Shown piece after piece: positions 17,704 to 25,849 of a DNA stretch of 41,881 nt (the first letter of the stretch is position 1; every line of letters begins with the position of its first letter). The notes under the pieces are model-generated. The model did not search any database. It was given only the letters and a program-made list of their open reading frames with translations, and had not been told where the DNA came from. A program made the translations under genes and the position numbers. Where the stretch lies: positions 1-41,881 of the forward strand of contig JAPKDA010000011.1 of the NCBI GenBank assembly GCA_028822695.1, in the 5' to 3' direction. This DNA comes from Akkermansiaceae bacterium. Its GTDB lineage: Bacteria; Verrucomicrobiota; Verrucomicrobiia; Verrucomicrobiales; Akkermansiaceae.

Positions 17704-18360
17704 TCACTGTAAATAGGGGTTCGAGGCCACTTCCTGTTGGATCGTCGTCTCTGGGCCGTGTCCGGGGAGCACCCGGGTGGCGGCCGGGAGAGGGAAAAGT
17801 TGGCTCCTGATTGCGTTGAGCAGCTGCCTATTGCGACCCCCGGGAAGGTCGGTGCGACCGATGGATTGGGCGAAAAGAGTGTCCCCAGCGAAGGCGATGG
17901 CCTGTTTGGCGAGGTGAAAGACGAGGCTGTCCGGAGAATGGCCCGGGACGTGGAGGAGATCGAAGGTTTGGCCAGCGAGGTCCAGGGTCTGCTCGCCTTC
18001 GAGGATCCGGTCCACGGTGTAGGGCTCGATGGTGATGGGCAGTCCCCATCGTGCGGCTTCCTCGGCGAGGGTCAGATCGGGGCTCATGGGGGCGAAGGCG
18101 TGAATGGAGGCACCCATTTGAGCCAGTTCGGCGGCATCTTCGACGTGATCGAAATGATGGTGGGTGAGGAGCAGGGCGAGTGGGGTCAAGCCGGTGGCGC
18201 GAACTTGTTCTGCCATTCCTTCCGGGGCATCGACGACGATGAGACCCTCGGGGGTTTCCAGAAGGTAGCCATTGGTGGAGACCGAGCCTCCGGTGTAAGT
18301 GAGTGGGATCACGGGGAGGACTTTTGCTGATTCAGCGCGTGATGCCAGCTCGATTCTCAA
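17704..18360 (-). CDS. MBL-fold (glyoxalase II-like) metallohydrolase
   Basis: This is a cytoplasmic hydrolase of the metallo-beta-lactamase fold. The two-metal site is complete: HxHxDH at residues 67-72 (HHHFDH), then VPGHSPDS, FAGDTLF and the final LPGHGPETT. The length, 218 residues, is that of the small glyoxalase II-like group, which often acts on thioesters. The frame begins at a TTG (18360); a GTG at 18312 giving MIPLTYTGGS is an equally plausible start, as that sequence begins the fold. It is divergent from the acyltransferase gene, with about 50 bases between. Substrate unknown. Confidence 0.88.
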   Translation of the reverse strand: MRIELASRAESAKVLPVIPLTYTGGSVSTNGYLLETPEGLIVVDAPEGMAEQVRATGLTPLALLLTHHHFDHVEDAAELAQMGASIHAFAPMSPDLTLAEEAARWGLPITIEPYTVDRILEGEQTLDLAGQTFDLLHVPGHSPDSLVFHLAKQAIAFAGDTLFAQSIGRTDLPGGRNRQLLNAIRSQLFPLPAATRVLPGHGPETTIQQEVASNPYLQ

Positions 18361-18413
18361 TCACGGAGAATTTGCGATTGGTGATCATTGTGGCTGCGTG
18401 AGATGGTCCCGCA

Positions 18414-19613
18414 ATGCGCTGGTTGCCGACTGACAAGCCCTACACCTTTCGTCCGCCAATTCCGTGGGATTGGATTCGACCGCTGGGGGTTTGGTACAAT
18501 GATTCGGCCTGGTTGAGAAAACGTTACCGGGTGCGGGACGTGAAGGCAGTGGGATGGGAGCGGGTGGTGGAGTTGTGTGAACGCGGTGACTCGGTGCTGT
18601 TGGCTCCCAACCATTCGGATCACGCCGACCCCCATGCGATTTTGAGCATCGCCCATCGTTTTCATCTGCCGCTGCGTTTCATGGCGGCTCGGGAGTTGTT
18701 TGATGGAGGTGGTTTGCAGGCGGCGTTGTTGCAGCGGATGGGAATTTTTTCGGTCGATCGTGATGGTGCTGATATTGCTTCCTTGAAAACAGCGATCGGA
18801 ATCCTTTCCAAAGGGAGATGTCCGCTGGTGGTATTTCCGGAGGGCGAGATTTATCATCATCATGGGCGTCTCGATCCTTTGATGGACGGGGTGTCTTCCA
18901 TGATCATTCGAGCGGCGGGGAGATTGGCGGGGGGTAAGAAGGCGTGGTTGGTGCCGGTGGCGATGAGTTTCCGGCATGAAGAGGGTGTGGAGGAGACCTT
19001 TCCTGGTCGCTTGGCGGCGATGGAGGAGCGGATCGGTTGGAAGCCGCGACGGACGGAGGAGGTCGATGAGCGAATTTTACATCTCGGGGCCGGCTTGCTG
19101 GCGCTGAAGGAAGTGGAGTTTTTTGGTGTGGCTGAGTGTGGCGATCTGCCAGTCCGCGTGAGGAGGATGTGTGAGCGGTTATTGGAAGATGTGGAGGGGC
19201 GTCGCGGCTCTGATGGTAGGGCGACGACGCCTCCAGAGCGGGTGAGGGCCTTGAGGAACAAGATTCGGCGGGTCCTGCTTTCTGAGGATCATCCGCCGAG
19301 CGAAGAGGAAAAGGTGGCGTTGCAGGAGGATCTCTACCGGGTGTTCGCGGCGCTTCAGGCGCATAGTTATCCGGGGGACTACCTGTTGGAGGATGCGACT
19401 TTTCACCGCCGGGCGGAGACGATCATGAAATTGGAGGAGGATATCCTGGGGGATAGCACGTATCCTGCGTGGCGGGATGCGCAAGTGGTCGCGGGGGATC
19501 CGATTGGAGTGAGCGACTTGCTGATCTCGGGAGGGGTGCCCGCGAAGGGAGGTGCGCCCGAGTTGACGCGGCGACTCGAAGAGAAATTGGGTGCGTTGAT
19601 TCGCGAGGGATGA
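18414..19613 (+). CDS. PlsC-like acyltransferase (1-acyl-glycerol-phosphate acyltransferase family)
   Basis: This is a 399-residue member of the phospholipid acyltransferase family, which transfers an acyl chain to a glycerol-phosphate-type acceptor at the inner face of the membrane. The catalytic H-x4-D is at residues 67-72 (HSDHAD) and the acceptor-binding motif FPEGE at 141-145. It is longer than ordinary PlsC (about 240) and carries an extra C-terminal half of about 170 residues of helical, charged sequence with no recognised domain. It lacks obvious membrane helices. The physiological substrate is not clear from the sequence; a lysophospholipid remains the default inference. Confidence 0.85.
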   Translation: MRWLPTDKPYTFRPPIPWDWIRPLGVWYNDSAWLRKRYRVRDVKAVGWERVVELCERGDSVLLAPNHSDHADPHAILSIAHRFHLPLRFMAARELFDGGGLQAALLQRMGIFSVDRDGADIASLKTAIGILSKGRCPLVVFPEGEIYHHHGRLDPLMDGVSSMIIRAAGRLAGGKKAWLVPVAMSFRHEEGVEETFPGRLAAMEERIGWKPRRTEEVDERILHLGAGLLALKEVEFFGVAECGDLPVRVRRMCERLLEDVEGRRGSDGRATTPPERVRALRNKIRRVLLSEDHPPSEEEKVALQEDLYRVFAALQAHSYPGDYLLEDATFHRRAETIMKLEEDILGDSTYPAWRDAQVVAGDPIGVSDLLISGGVPAKGGAPELTRRLEEKLGALIREG

Positions 19614-19614
19614 G

Positions 19615-19806
19615 CTAGACCGCTTCTGCCGCGACGGCGAGTTGGTCGGAGCTCGCTTCGCGTTCCCGTCCGTTCATGCGTAACCAGAGGATTGCTGCCA
19701 TCGCGAGGGCCAAGACAATTTTAGCGCGGGCAAAATCGATCAGAGGGGCGGCTCCTTGGATGTTGATAGTCAGGAGACCTTGGGCGATTTTGGCGGGTTG
19801 GTCCAA
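19615..19806 (-). CDS. Possible small single-pass membrane protein downstream of aroB
   Basis: This is a 63-residue open frame directly after aroB on the same strand. One strongly hydrophobic segment (KIVLALAMAAILWL, about residues 29-42) is followed by a basic RMNGRER stretch, as in a single-pass membrane protein with a cytoplasmic tail. The only start in the frame is a TTG at 19806. Protein-like sequence continues upstream of it into the end of aroB, up to a stop at 19866. It could be a real small gene or a remnant; its stop is just beyond the end of the convergent acyltransferase gene. Confidence 0.35.
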   Translation of the reverse strand: MDQPAKIAQGLLTINIQGAAPLIDFARAKIVLALAMAAILWLRMNGREREASSDQLAVAAEAV

Positions 19807-19825
19807 TGCATCGCGGAGAAAAGTT

Positions 19826-20911
19826 TTAGCGAGAGGTTCGGAGGAGGTTGAGGGACTTTTGGATCAGTTCTTCGGTGACCTTGTCGCTGACCACGGCGTT
19901 GCCGTTGTTCTTGAGGAGGATGAAGCGCCGTTTGCCGCCGACAAATTTCTTGTCGCGGGACATGCAGGCGAGGATGTCGGCGTCACTGATGTCGGCGTCG
20001 AGGGTGAGGGGGAGTTTGAATTTCTCGAGGAGCTTAAGGATGCGCTCGGAGTCGTCGGAGGAGAGGCCGGTGAGTTTCTCGGAGAGAAAGAGGGCTGCTC
20101 GCATGCCGAGGGCGATGGCTTCGCCGTGGAGGATGGAGCCGTAGGGGACGGCGGCCTCGATGGCGTGGCCGATGGTATGGCCGAAATTCAGGAGGGCGCG
20201 GGTGCCGGAGGTTTCGTGCTCATCCTCTTCCACGATGCGAGCCTTGATGGCCGTGTTTCGGGCGAGGAGTTTGCTGCAGGTTTTTTGTTCAGTGATGTCG
20301 AGTCGCTCGAGCTCGTCGAGCATCGCCGCATCGCGAATGGCGGCATGTTTGATGACTTCTGCGAAGCCTTCGCGGAAGACGCGGGGCGGGAGGTGGGTGA
20401 GTGTCTCCGGGTCGGCGAGGACAAGCCTTGGTTGGTGGAAGGCACCGAGGAGGTTCTTGCCTTCCGGGGTGTTGACGCCGGTCTTTCCGCCGACGGCGGA
20501 GTCGACCTGGGCGACGATGGTAGTGGGGATTTGGACGAAGGGGATACCGCGAAAGAAGATGGCAGCCACGAAGCCTCCGAGGTCGCCGACGACGCCGCCT
20601 CCAAGGGTGACAACGAACGATTGTCGGTCGTGGTGATGCTCGATGAGGGAGCGGCAGAGGCACTCGACATTCTCCATGGACTTGGAGGCTTCGCCGGGGG
20701 GAACGAGATGAAGGGAGGACTCAAAGCCGGCGTCCGCGAGGGACTGTTTGATGGCCTCGGCGTAGTGAAGGGCGACGTTGGTGTCGGTGATGATGGCGGC
20801 CTTTCCGGTGAGGCCGGCGGCCTTGATCATTTCACCAGCGCGGGAGATGAGACCATCCTCGACGTGGACATCGTAGGACCGGGAATTCAGGGAAACGGCG
20901 ACAGTTGGCAT
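19826..20911 (-). CDS. aroB: 3-dehydroquinate synthase
   Basis: AroB makes the second step of the shikimate pathway, cyclising DAHP to 3-dehydroquinate with NAD and a divalent metal. The 361 residues match the family. The NAD-binding LGGGVVGDLGGFVAA stretch lies at about residues 102-116. The PTTIVAQVDSAVGGKTGVN signature and the metal-ligand region LNFGHTIGHAIE are intact. The ATG at 20911 is well placed. It is preceded on the same strand by the exonuclease gene, with 80 bases between. Other shikimate genes are not in the window. Confidence 0.97.
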   Translation of the reverse strand: MPTVAVSLNSRSYDVHVEDGLISRAGEMIKAAGLTGKAAIITDTNVALHYAEAIKQSLADAGFESSLHLVPPGEASKSMENVECLCRSLIEHHHDRQSFVVTLGGGVVGDLGGFVAAIFFRGIPFVQIPTTIVAQVDSAVGGKTGVNTPEGKNLLGAFHQPRLVLADPETLTHLPPRVFREGFAEVIKHAAIRDAAMLDELERLDITEQKTCSKLLARNTAIKARIVEEDEHETSGTRALLNFGHTIGHAIEAAVPYGSILHGEAIALGMRAALFLSEKLTGLSSDDSERILKLLEKFKLPLTLDADISDADILACMSRDKKFVGGKRRFILLKNNGNAVVSDKVTEELIQKSLNLLRTSR

Positions 20912-20991
20912 GATGGTCGGTGGGAGGTCATCATTTCATACGGAGGCAGGGGCGTTGTCCATTCATTTGCCTTCGGTGAGGGGGGAGTCGT

Positions 20992-21594
20992 TCAGGCCCG
21001 GTTGCGGTGATACTTGCTGAGGTCGGGGCTGAGGAGGAGCTCGAGGGGTTTGTCGGTCCATTGGTGCTCGTCGAGGAGTTCTTCGAGGATGGCGAGGGAG
21101 CCGAGGGAGTCGAAGAGGGCGTCGTGCCAATTGCGATCGGGCTGGCGTTCCTTGACGGCGGCGGAAACGCTGAGGAGATCGCAGAGGGCGCTGAGGGAGT
21201 GATCCTTGGCTTCTGGCCAGGCGGCGCGGGCGAGGTGGAGGGTGTCGAGCCAGGGTGCGAAGGGGTGGCCGGGGAAGGTGCGGAGGAAGCGCTTTTCGGT
21301 GCCGTGGCCGTGGGCGACGACAACGTGTCCGGCGAGGAGGCGGCGGATGACGGGCCAGAGTGAGAGGAGGGTGGGGGCGTCCTGGAGGTCGTCGGTGGTA
21401 ATGCCGTGGACTTTCTGGGCGGCCCAAGTGACCGGGCGGTCGGTGTGGAGGAAGGAGCAGAAGGTTTCGCCGTAACCGGTGGCTGGTGACCAGAGGGCAA
21501 TGCCGATCTGGATGGGGACATCGGTCTGTCCTTTGGCGGTGCCAGCGGACTCGAAGTCGATGGCGGCGAAGACGGTGTCGGAGATCTTCTGCAA
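20992..21594 (-). CDS. DnaQ-like (DEDDh) 3'-5' exonuclease
   Basis: This is a 200-residue exonuclease of the DnaQ/RNase T fold. The first motif is D13-F14-E15 within AAIDFESAGT. The third, H-x4-D, is at H157-D162 (HDALFD). The second motif reads AHGHGTEKRFL (95-104), where a glutamate (E100) stands in place of the usual aspartate of AHN..FD..FL. The residue is still acidic, so activity may be kept, but this deserves a check. No Met start is open in this frame; TTG at 21594 is the only candidate before the fold begins. A role in DNA repair or proofreading is general family knowledge only. Confidence 0.82.
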   Translation of the reverse strand: MQKISDTVFAAIDFESAGTAKGQTDVPIQIGIALWSPATGYGETFCSFLHTDRPVTWAAQKVHGITTDDLQDAPTLLSLWPVIRRLLAGHVVVAHGHGTEKRFLRTFPGHPFAPWLDTLHLARAAWPEAKDHSLSALCDLLSVSAAVKERQPDRNWHDALFDSLGSLAILEELLDEHQWTDKPLELLLSPDLSKYHRNRA

Positions 21595-21721
21595 GATAGT
21601 TGAGAAGATGATGGAAGTTCGCTTCTGGCAAGCGGGAAGCGAGGTGGGGAGGGATTCCGGGGGGTGTGGCCTTTTATCATCGCCTTGAATGGACGTCGGG
21701 CTAGGCTGGGGGCGTTACATT

Positions 21722-22318
21722 ATGGGATCAGCAATCGTTATTATTCTCGTCGTTCTCGTCGGACTGGCTGTCTTGGTCGGTCTGTTTCTGGTGGTCCAAT
21801 ACAATGGGCTGGTGAAACTGCGTAATCGGTTTCGGAATGCTTTTGCGCAAATCGATGTGCAGCTGAAGCGACGCTACGATCTTATTCCCAATCTCGTGGA
21901 GACTGCGAAGGGTTTCATGAAGCACGAACGGGAGACGCTGGAGGCGGTTATTACTGCTCGGAATGCGGCGGCGAGTGCCAGTGAGGGTGTGAGTCCGGAG
22001 AATGCGGAGCAGATGGCGACGTTGATGTCGGCGGAGGGCGGATTAGGATCGGCGTTGGGGCGCTTGTTTGCGCTGTCGGAGGCGTATCCTGATTTGAAAT
22101 CGAATCAGAACATGATGCAGTTGAGCGAAGAGCTCACGAGCACGGAGAACAAGGTCAGCTTTTCGCGTCAGGCCTACAATGACTCGGTGACCGTCTACAA
22201 CACCAAGACGGAGGTGTTCCCGACCAACATCATTGCCGGGATGTTCAACTTTGGTTCGGCCACGCTCTTTGAGGTTTCCTCGGAGGAGGAGCGGGAGCGG
22301 GTGGACGTGAAGTTCTGA
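21722..22318 (+). CDS. LemA family protein
   Basis: This is a LemA-like membrane protein of 198 residues. A single N-terminal membrane helix (MGSAIVIILVVLVGLAVLVG) is followed by the family's helical bundle, with FAQIDVQLKRRYDLIPNLVE as its most typical segment. The family is widespread and poorly understood, and is often found next to M48 metalloproteases, as it is here (the protease starts 28 bases downstream). An ATG at 21689 would add 11 residues before the helix, but the ATG at 21722 fits better. It is divergent from the exonuclease gene. Confidence 0.93.
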   Translation: MGSAIVIILVVLVGLAVLVGLFLVVQYNGLVKLRNRFRNAFAQIDVQLKRRYDLIPNLVETAKGFMKHERETLEAVITARNAAASASEGVSPENAEQMATLMSAEGGLGSALGRLFALSEAYPDLKSNQNMMQLSEELTSTENKVSFSRQAYNDSVTVYNTKTEVFPTNIIAGMFNFGSATLFEVSSEEERERVDVKF

Positions 22319-22330
22319 TCGGGTTCCGGC

Positions 22331-22337
22331 GGGAGGA
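22331..22337 (+). promoter_or_regulatory. Ribosome binding site of the M48 protease gene
   Basis: GGGAGGA lies nine bases before the ATG at 22347, one of the clearest Shine-Dalgarno sequences in the window. Confidence 0.65.
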
Positions 22338-22346
22338 CTTCAAGTC

Positions 22347-24245
22347 ATGGACTTTTTTCAGGCGCAGGAAGATGCGAGACGCAGGACGAAGGTTCTGGCC
22401 TTCTACTTCGTGCTCTGTGTGCTCGGGGTTGTTGCGGCGGTGGAAGTGCTACTTTTTTTCCTACTGGGAGCGGGGGCGAAGATTGGCGGGGGTGAGTTGG
22501 TGATGGCCTTGTTGGTGGGCGGTGTCGGAACGCTGGGAGTGATTTTACTGGGGAGCCTGTTCAAGACCATCTCGCTGCGCAAAGGAGGGGCGGTGGTCGC
22601 GAATGATCTTGGAGGACGTTTGGTGATCCCGGGGACGGGAGATGCTGATGAGCGGCGTCTGTTGAATGTGGTGGAGGAGATGGCGATCGCTTCGGGGACG
22701 CCGGTGCCGCAGGTCTATATGATGGACGGGGAGGAGGGGATTAATGCCTTCGCGGCGGGAACGGAGCCGTCGAATGCGGTAATCGGGGTGACGCGAGGTT
22801 GTGTGCAGAGGTTGAGCCGAGCGGAGTTGCAGGGGGTGATCGCGCACGAGTTCAGCCATATTCTCAACGGCGACATGAGGCTGAACATGCGCTTGATGGG
22901 GATGGTCTTTGGTTTGGTGATCATCACCGTGCTGGGTCGGAGTATCATCAGTATTTTCCGCTTTGCGGGGCATGGGCGGAGGAGCAACAACAAGGATGGG
23001 ATGGCGGCGATTTTGGTGATCTTCCTGGTGGGGTTGGTGCTGATGATCGTGGGATCGATCGGGACTTTCTTTGCCCGGATGTTGCAGGCGGCGGTGTCGC
23101 GGCAGCGGGAGTATTTGGCGGATGCCTCGGCGGTGCAGTTTACGCGGGAGCCGGATGGAATTGCGGGAGCATTAAAGAAGATCGGAGGGCAGCAGCATGG
23201 ATCGAAGCTGGTGAGTCCGAAGGCGATGGAAGCGAGTCACATGTTTTTTGCGGACGGGGGGATGTTTGCGTATGGATTGGCAACGCACCCGCCGCTGGAT
23301 GTGCGGATCAAGGCGATCCAAAAGAGTTGGGATGGAGAATTTGTCAGTTCGGAACTCCCGCCGGTATCCATTCAGGGGGATCCGCCACCATTGCCGAAAG
23401 CCCGGAAGGGCGCGTTGGGTGGAGTGATGATGTTGGATCAGATCGGAGAGCCCGCGATGGTGGATGTGGAGCAGGGACGGGTGTTGCGGGATGGATTGGA
23501 CGAGGGGTGGATCGCGGCGGCTCATGATAAGAATGATGCGCAGGCGTTGATGTTTGGGTTGTTGGTTGCGGATGATGAAACGTTGAGGGCGGGCGAGTTG
23601 GCCTCGCTGCACGGGACGGCGGGTCCTGAGGCGGCGGTGAGGGCGGGGATGTGGCAAGGCGAGTTGCGCGGGCTGCATTCGGCGCGGAAGATCGCGCTGA
23701 TCGACGTGTGTATTCCGACTTTGCGGGGGATGAGTGATGCGGAATACCGGAGGTTTGTCGGGGTGACGCAGCAGCTGATTCGGAGCGATGGGAAGGTGAC
23801 CTTGTTTGAATACATGCTCCATCACCTCCTCCGCCGGCATCTTGCCAGTCATTTTGAGGAGCTGGGCTTTCCCAAGATGAAGTGGCGCTCTCTGGAGGAT
23901 CTGGCCTGGGACACGAATGTGATTCTGTCCGCGATCGCCTGGCTGGGACGGGATGCGGACGAGGCCGCGACGACTTGGGAAAGCGTGGTGAGGAATTGGC
24001 CGGCGGGGGCTTGGAAGCCGGTGATGCTGAAGGCTGAGCAGTGTGGACCGAGTCTGATCGGGTCCTCGCTGGAGAAATTCGAGGCGTCCACGCCGATTGT
24101 GAAGAAGTCCCTCTTGGAGCTGTGCGCGAGGGCGGCGGCCCAAGATGGGGTGCTTTCCAGCCGGGAGGGAGAGTTGCTGCGGATGGTGGCTGATGCCATT
24201 GGCTGCGGGGTGCCGCCTTTCGTGCGGGATCTGGACTTGGGGTGA
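22347..24245 (+). CDS. M48 family (HtpX-like) membrane metalloprotease with C-terminal TerB-like extension
   Basis: This is a zinc protease of the membrane. Two membrane helices lie at about residues 18-42 and 50-72. The zinc motif HEFSH is at 167-171 (VIAHEFSHILNGD), followed by two more helices (about 187-205 and 222-245). The third zinc ligand is E255 in REYLADASAV. HtpX proteins are about 290 residues; this one has 632. After a middle linker, the C-terminal part has a TerB-like acidic helical segment (LIRSDGKVTLFEYML, about residues 477-491) and further helices. The pairing with LemA is a known association. Quality control of membrane proteins is the usual family role; the function of the extension is unknown. 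Confidence 0.92.
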   Translation: MDFFQAQEDARRRTKVLAFYFVLCVLGVVAAVEVLLFFLLGAGAKIGGGELVMALLVGGVGTLGVILLGSLFKTISLRKGGAVVANDLGGRLVIPGTGDADERRLLNVVEEMAIASGTPVPQVYMMDGEEGINAFAAGTEPSNAVIGVTRGCVQRLSRAELQGVIAHEFSHILNGDMRLNMRLMGMVFGLVIITVLGRSIISIFRFAGHGRRSNNKDGMAAILVIFLVGLVLMIVGSIGTFFARMLQAAVSRQREYLADASAVQFTREPDGIAGALKKIGGQQHGSKLVSPKAMEASHMFFADGGMFAYGLATHPPLDVRIKAIQKSWDGEFVSSELPPVSIQGDPPPLPKARKGALGGVMMLDQIGEPAMVDVEQGRVLRDGLDEGWIAAAHDKNDAQALMFGLLVADDETLRAGELASLHGTAGPEAAVRAGMWQGELRGLHSARKIALIDVCIPTLRGMSDAEYRRFVGVTQQLIRSDGKVTLFEYMLHHLLRRHLASHFEELGFPKMKWRSLEDLAWDTNVILSAIAWLGRDADEAATTWESVVRNWPAGAWKPVMLKAEQCGPSLIGSSLEKFEASTPIVKKSLLELCARAAAQDGVLSSREGELLRMVADAIGCGVPPFVRDLDLG

Positions 24246-24317
24246 GCCTGGGGAGGAGCTGTGGCACTCAGCGCTTGCCATGCGTGAGAACTGAGGGGAT
24301 GTTTCGACCCCAATTTC

Positions 24318-25160
24318 ATGGAACGTCGCCCACTTTGGCTTTGGCCGAATATGCTCAGCCTAGATGCCCCCCTGGTGGCGGTCGTCTGGGTGTGGATGTT
24401 TGCGAAGACCTGGCGGGTGGTTTGGTATCCGGAATCGCTCTACTGGCTGGTGGGGCTGTCGGTGTGGATCATTTACGTGGTGGATCGTTTGCTGGACAGC
24501 GGAGTGGTGAAAAATTCGCCGAGGAGTGCGTCGCCGAGGCATCAATTTCATCAGCGACACAGCAAGGTCCTGTGGGTCTGCGTGGTCATGGCGGCGATTG
24601 CCTGTGTGGCGATCCTGGCAACCTTGCCGACCGGTTTGTGGTCACATGGCGCGATGGTTCTCGTGTTTGTGGTGGGGTATTTCGTTCTCGTGTTTCTGCA
24701 GACGGATGCGGAGATCTCCGTGGCGAAGAACATTGTGGCGGGAATGGCCTTTGCTTACGGAACCGCGGTGGGGGTGCATTTCTGGCGTCCGGACTCGAAC
24801 CTGTTTTGGTTTTTGATGTCTTCGGAGACGCTTGCCTTCGGGGTGTTGTGTATCCTCAATATCACGGCGATTGATGTTTGGGCGTCGCCGGGACGCCGGA
24901 AGGGAAGTGTGGATCCTGAGGATGCCCGGAAAATCTTGTTGAGCCTGCTGCCGTTGGTGCTCTTCATCTTTTGTGTGATGTATTCGAGTAAGGCCGACGA
25001 ATACTCCAAGCCGTTTTTTCTCGCGGTGGGAGTGTCTGCTGCCTTGCTTTATGTGGTCGATCGTCTCGGCGGCCTGATGTCGAAAAACCTTCAGAGGGTG
25101 CTGGGGGATGTGGTGATGGCGGTCAGCGTGGTGATCTTTTTCTTCAATTACCCGTTCTGA
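24318..25160 (+). CDS. UbiA-like polytopic membrane protein
   Basis: This 280-residue protein has about eight hydrophobic segments (about 15-30, 40-56, 84-104, 108-126, 138-155, 164-185, 207-222 and 232-277). An aspartate pair, YVVDRLLD (about residues 53-60), follows the second helix in the position of the first Asp-rich motif of the UbiA prenyltransferases; a second acidic stretch (AIDVWASPG...VDPEDARK) occupies the other expected loop. The usual N-x3-D-x3-D is not exact, so this may be a diverged member or a relative without transferase activity. A quinone-synthesis link is possible because UbiE/MenG is encoded 6 kb away, but they are not co-transcribed. Confidence 0.6.
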   Translation: MERRPLWLWPNMLSLDAPLVAVVWVWMFAKTWRVVWYPESLYWLVGLSVWIIYVVDRLLDSGVVKNSPRSASPRHQFHQRHSKVLWVCVVMAAIACVAILATLPTGLWSHGAMVLVFVVGYFVLVFLQTDAEISVAKNIVAGMAFAYGTAVGVHFWRPDSNLFWFLMSSETLAFGVLCILNITAIDVWASPGRRKGSVDPEDARKILLSLLPLVLFIFCVMYSSKADEYSKPFFLAVGVSAALLYVVDRLGGLMSKNLQRVLGDVVMAVSVVIFFFNYPF

Positions 25161-25211
25161 ATGGGTATTGCCTTGTCGGCTTGTTCGGGGTGGGAGTAGG
25201 TTTTATTCCTC

Positions 25212-25844
25212 GTGAAAAAGGAAAAGAGAGAGATCCGTCCGGCTATTCTGATTATTGGTGCTCCGGGATCTGGAAAGGGGACGCAGGGGACCATTCTTGG
25301 GACGATTCCCCGATTTTTCCACTGCGCTTGTGGAGACATCTTTCGCTCTCTCGACACGCGGACCGATGTGGGTCAGCGATTCGTGAGCTACTCGAGCAAG
25401 GGGGATTTGGTGCCGGATGAGTTGACGGTGGAGCTTTGGGAGGCGCAGATCGACAACTGGACTGACTCGCACATTTACAAGCCGGATATTGACCTTCTGG
25501 TTCTCGACGGGATTCCGCGGAATGTGCGGCAGGCGGAGATTTTGGAGGACTACTTGAAGGTGCATCAGGTGTTCCATCTCAGCTGTCCTGATCGGGATGA
25601 ATTGGCCCGCCGGATGCGGAAGCGGGCGTTGAAGGATAATCGGATCGACGATGCGAGTGACGTGGTGATCGAGCAGCGGATCAAAACCTACGAAGAGGAG
25701 ACGAAGCCGATCATCGAATACTACGCAGACAATTTGGTCACCGAGATCGATGCGAGTCGTCCGCCGGTGGAGGTGTTGAACTCGATTCTTTCCCGGGTGA
25801 CGGAGCTTGAGTTCTACCATGGGTTTTCGGATGTAACTGTTTAG
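25212..25844 (+). CDS. Adenylate kinase-like nucleoside monophosphate kinase, short LID
   Basis: This is a 210-residue kinase transferring phosphate between ATP and an NMP, most likely AMP. The P-loop GAPGSGKGTQ is at residues 16-25, the NMP-binding DIFR segment follows at about 42-45, and the Walker B-like motif LDGIPRN is at about 97-103. The LID is short: RALKDNRIDD replaces the Cys-containing zinc LID of the long bacterial enzymes, so it resembles the short eukaryotic-type adenylate kinases in that part. The start is a GTG at 25212. It ends five bases before fmt, so the two are probably co-transcribed. Confidence 0.85.
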   Translation: MKKEKREIRPAILIIGAPGSGKGTQGTILGTIPRFFHCACGDIFRSLDTRTDVGQRFVSYSSKGDLVPDELTVELWEAQIDNWTDSHIYKPDIDLLVLDGIPRNVRQAEILEDYLKVHQVFHLSCPDRDELARRMRKRALKDNRIDDASDVVIEQRIKTYEEETKPIIEYYADNLVTEIDASRPPVEVLNSILSRVTELEFYHGFSDVTV

Positions 25845-25849
25845 ACACG

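Noticed and set aside
20931-21680. Long minus-strand open frame overlapping the exonuclease gene
   Set aside because: It is Ser/Pro-rich and lies out of frame over the exonuclease, whose catalytic motifs are intact; it is a shadow frame.
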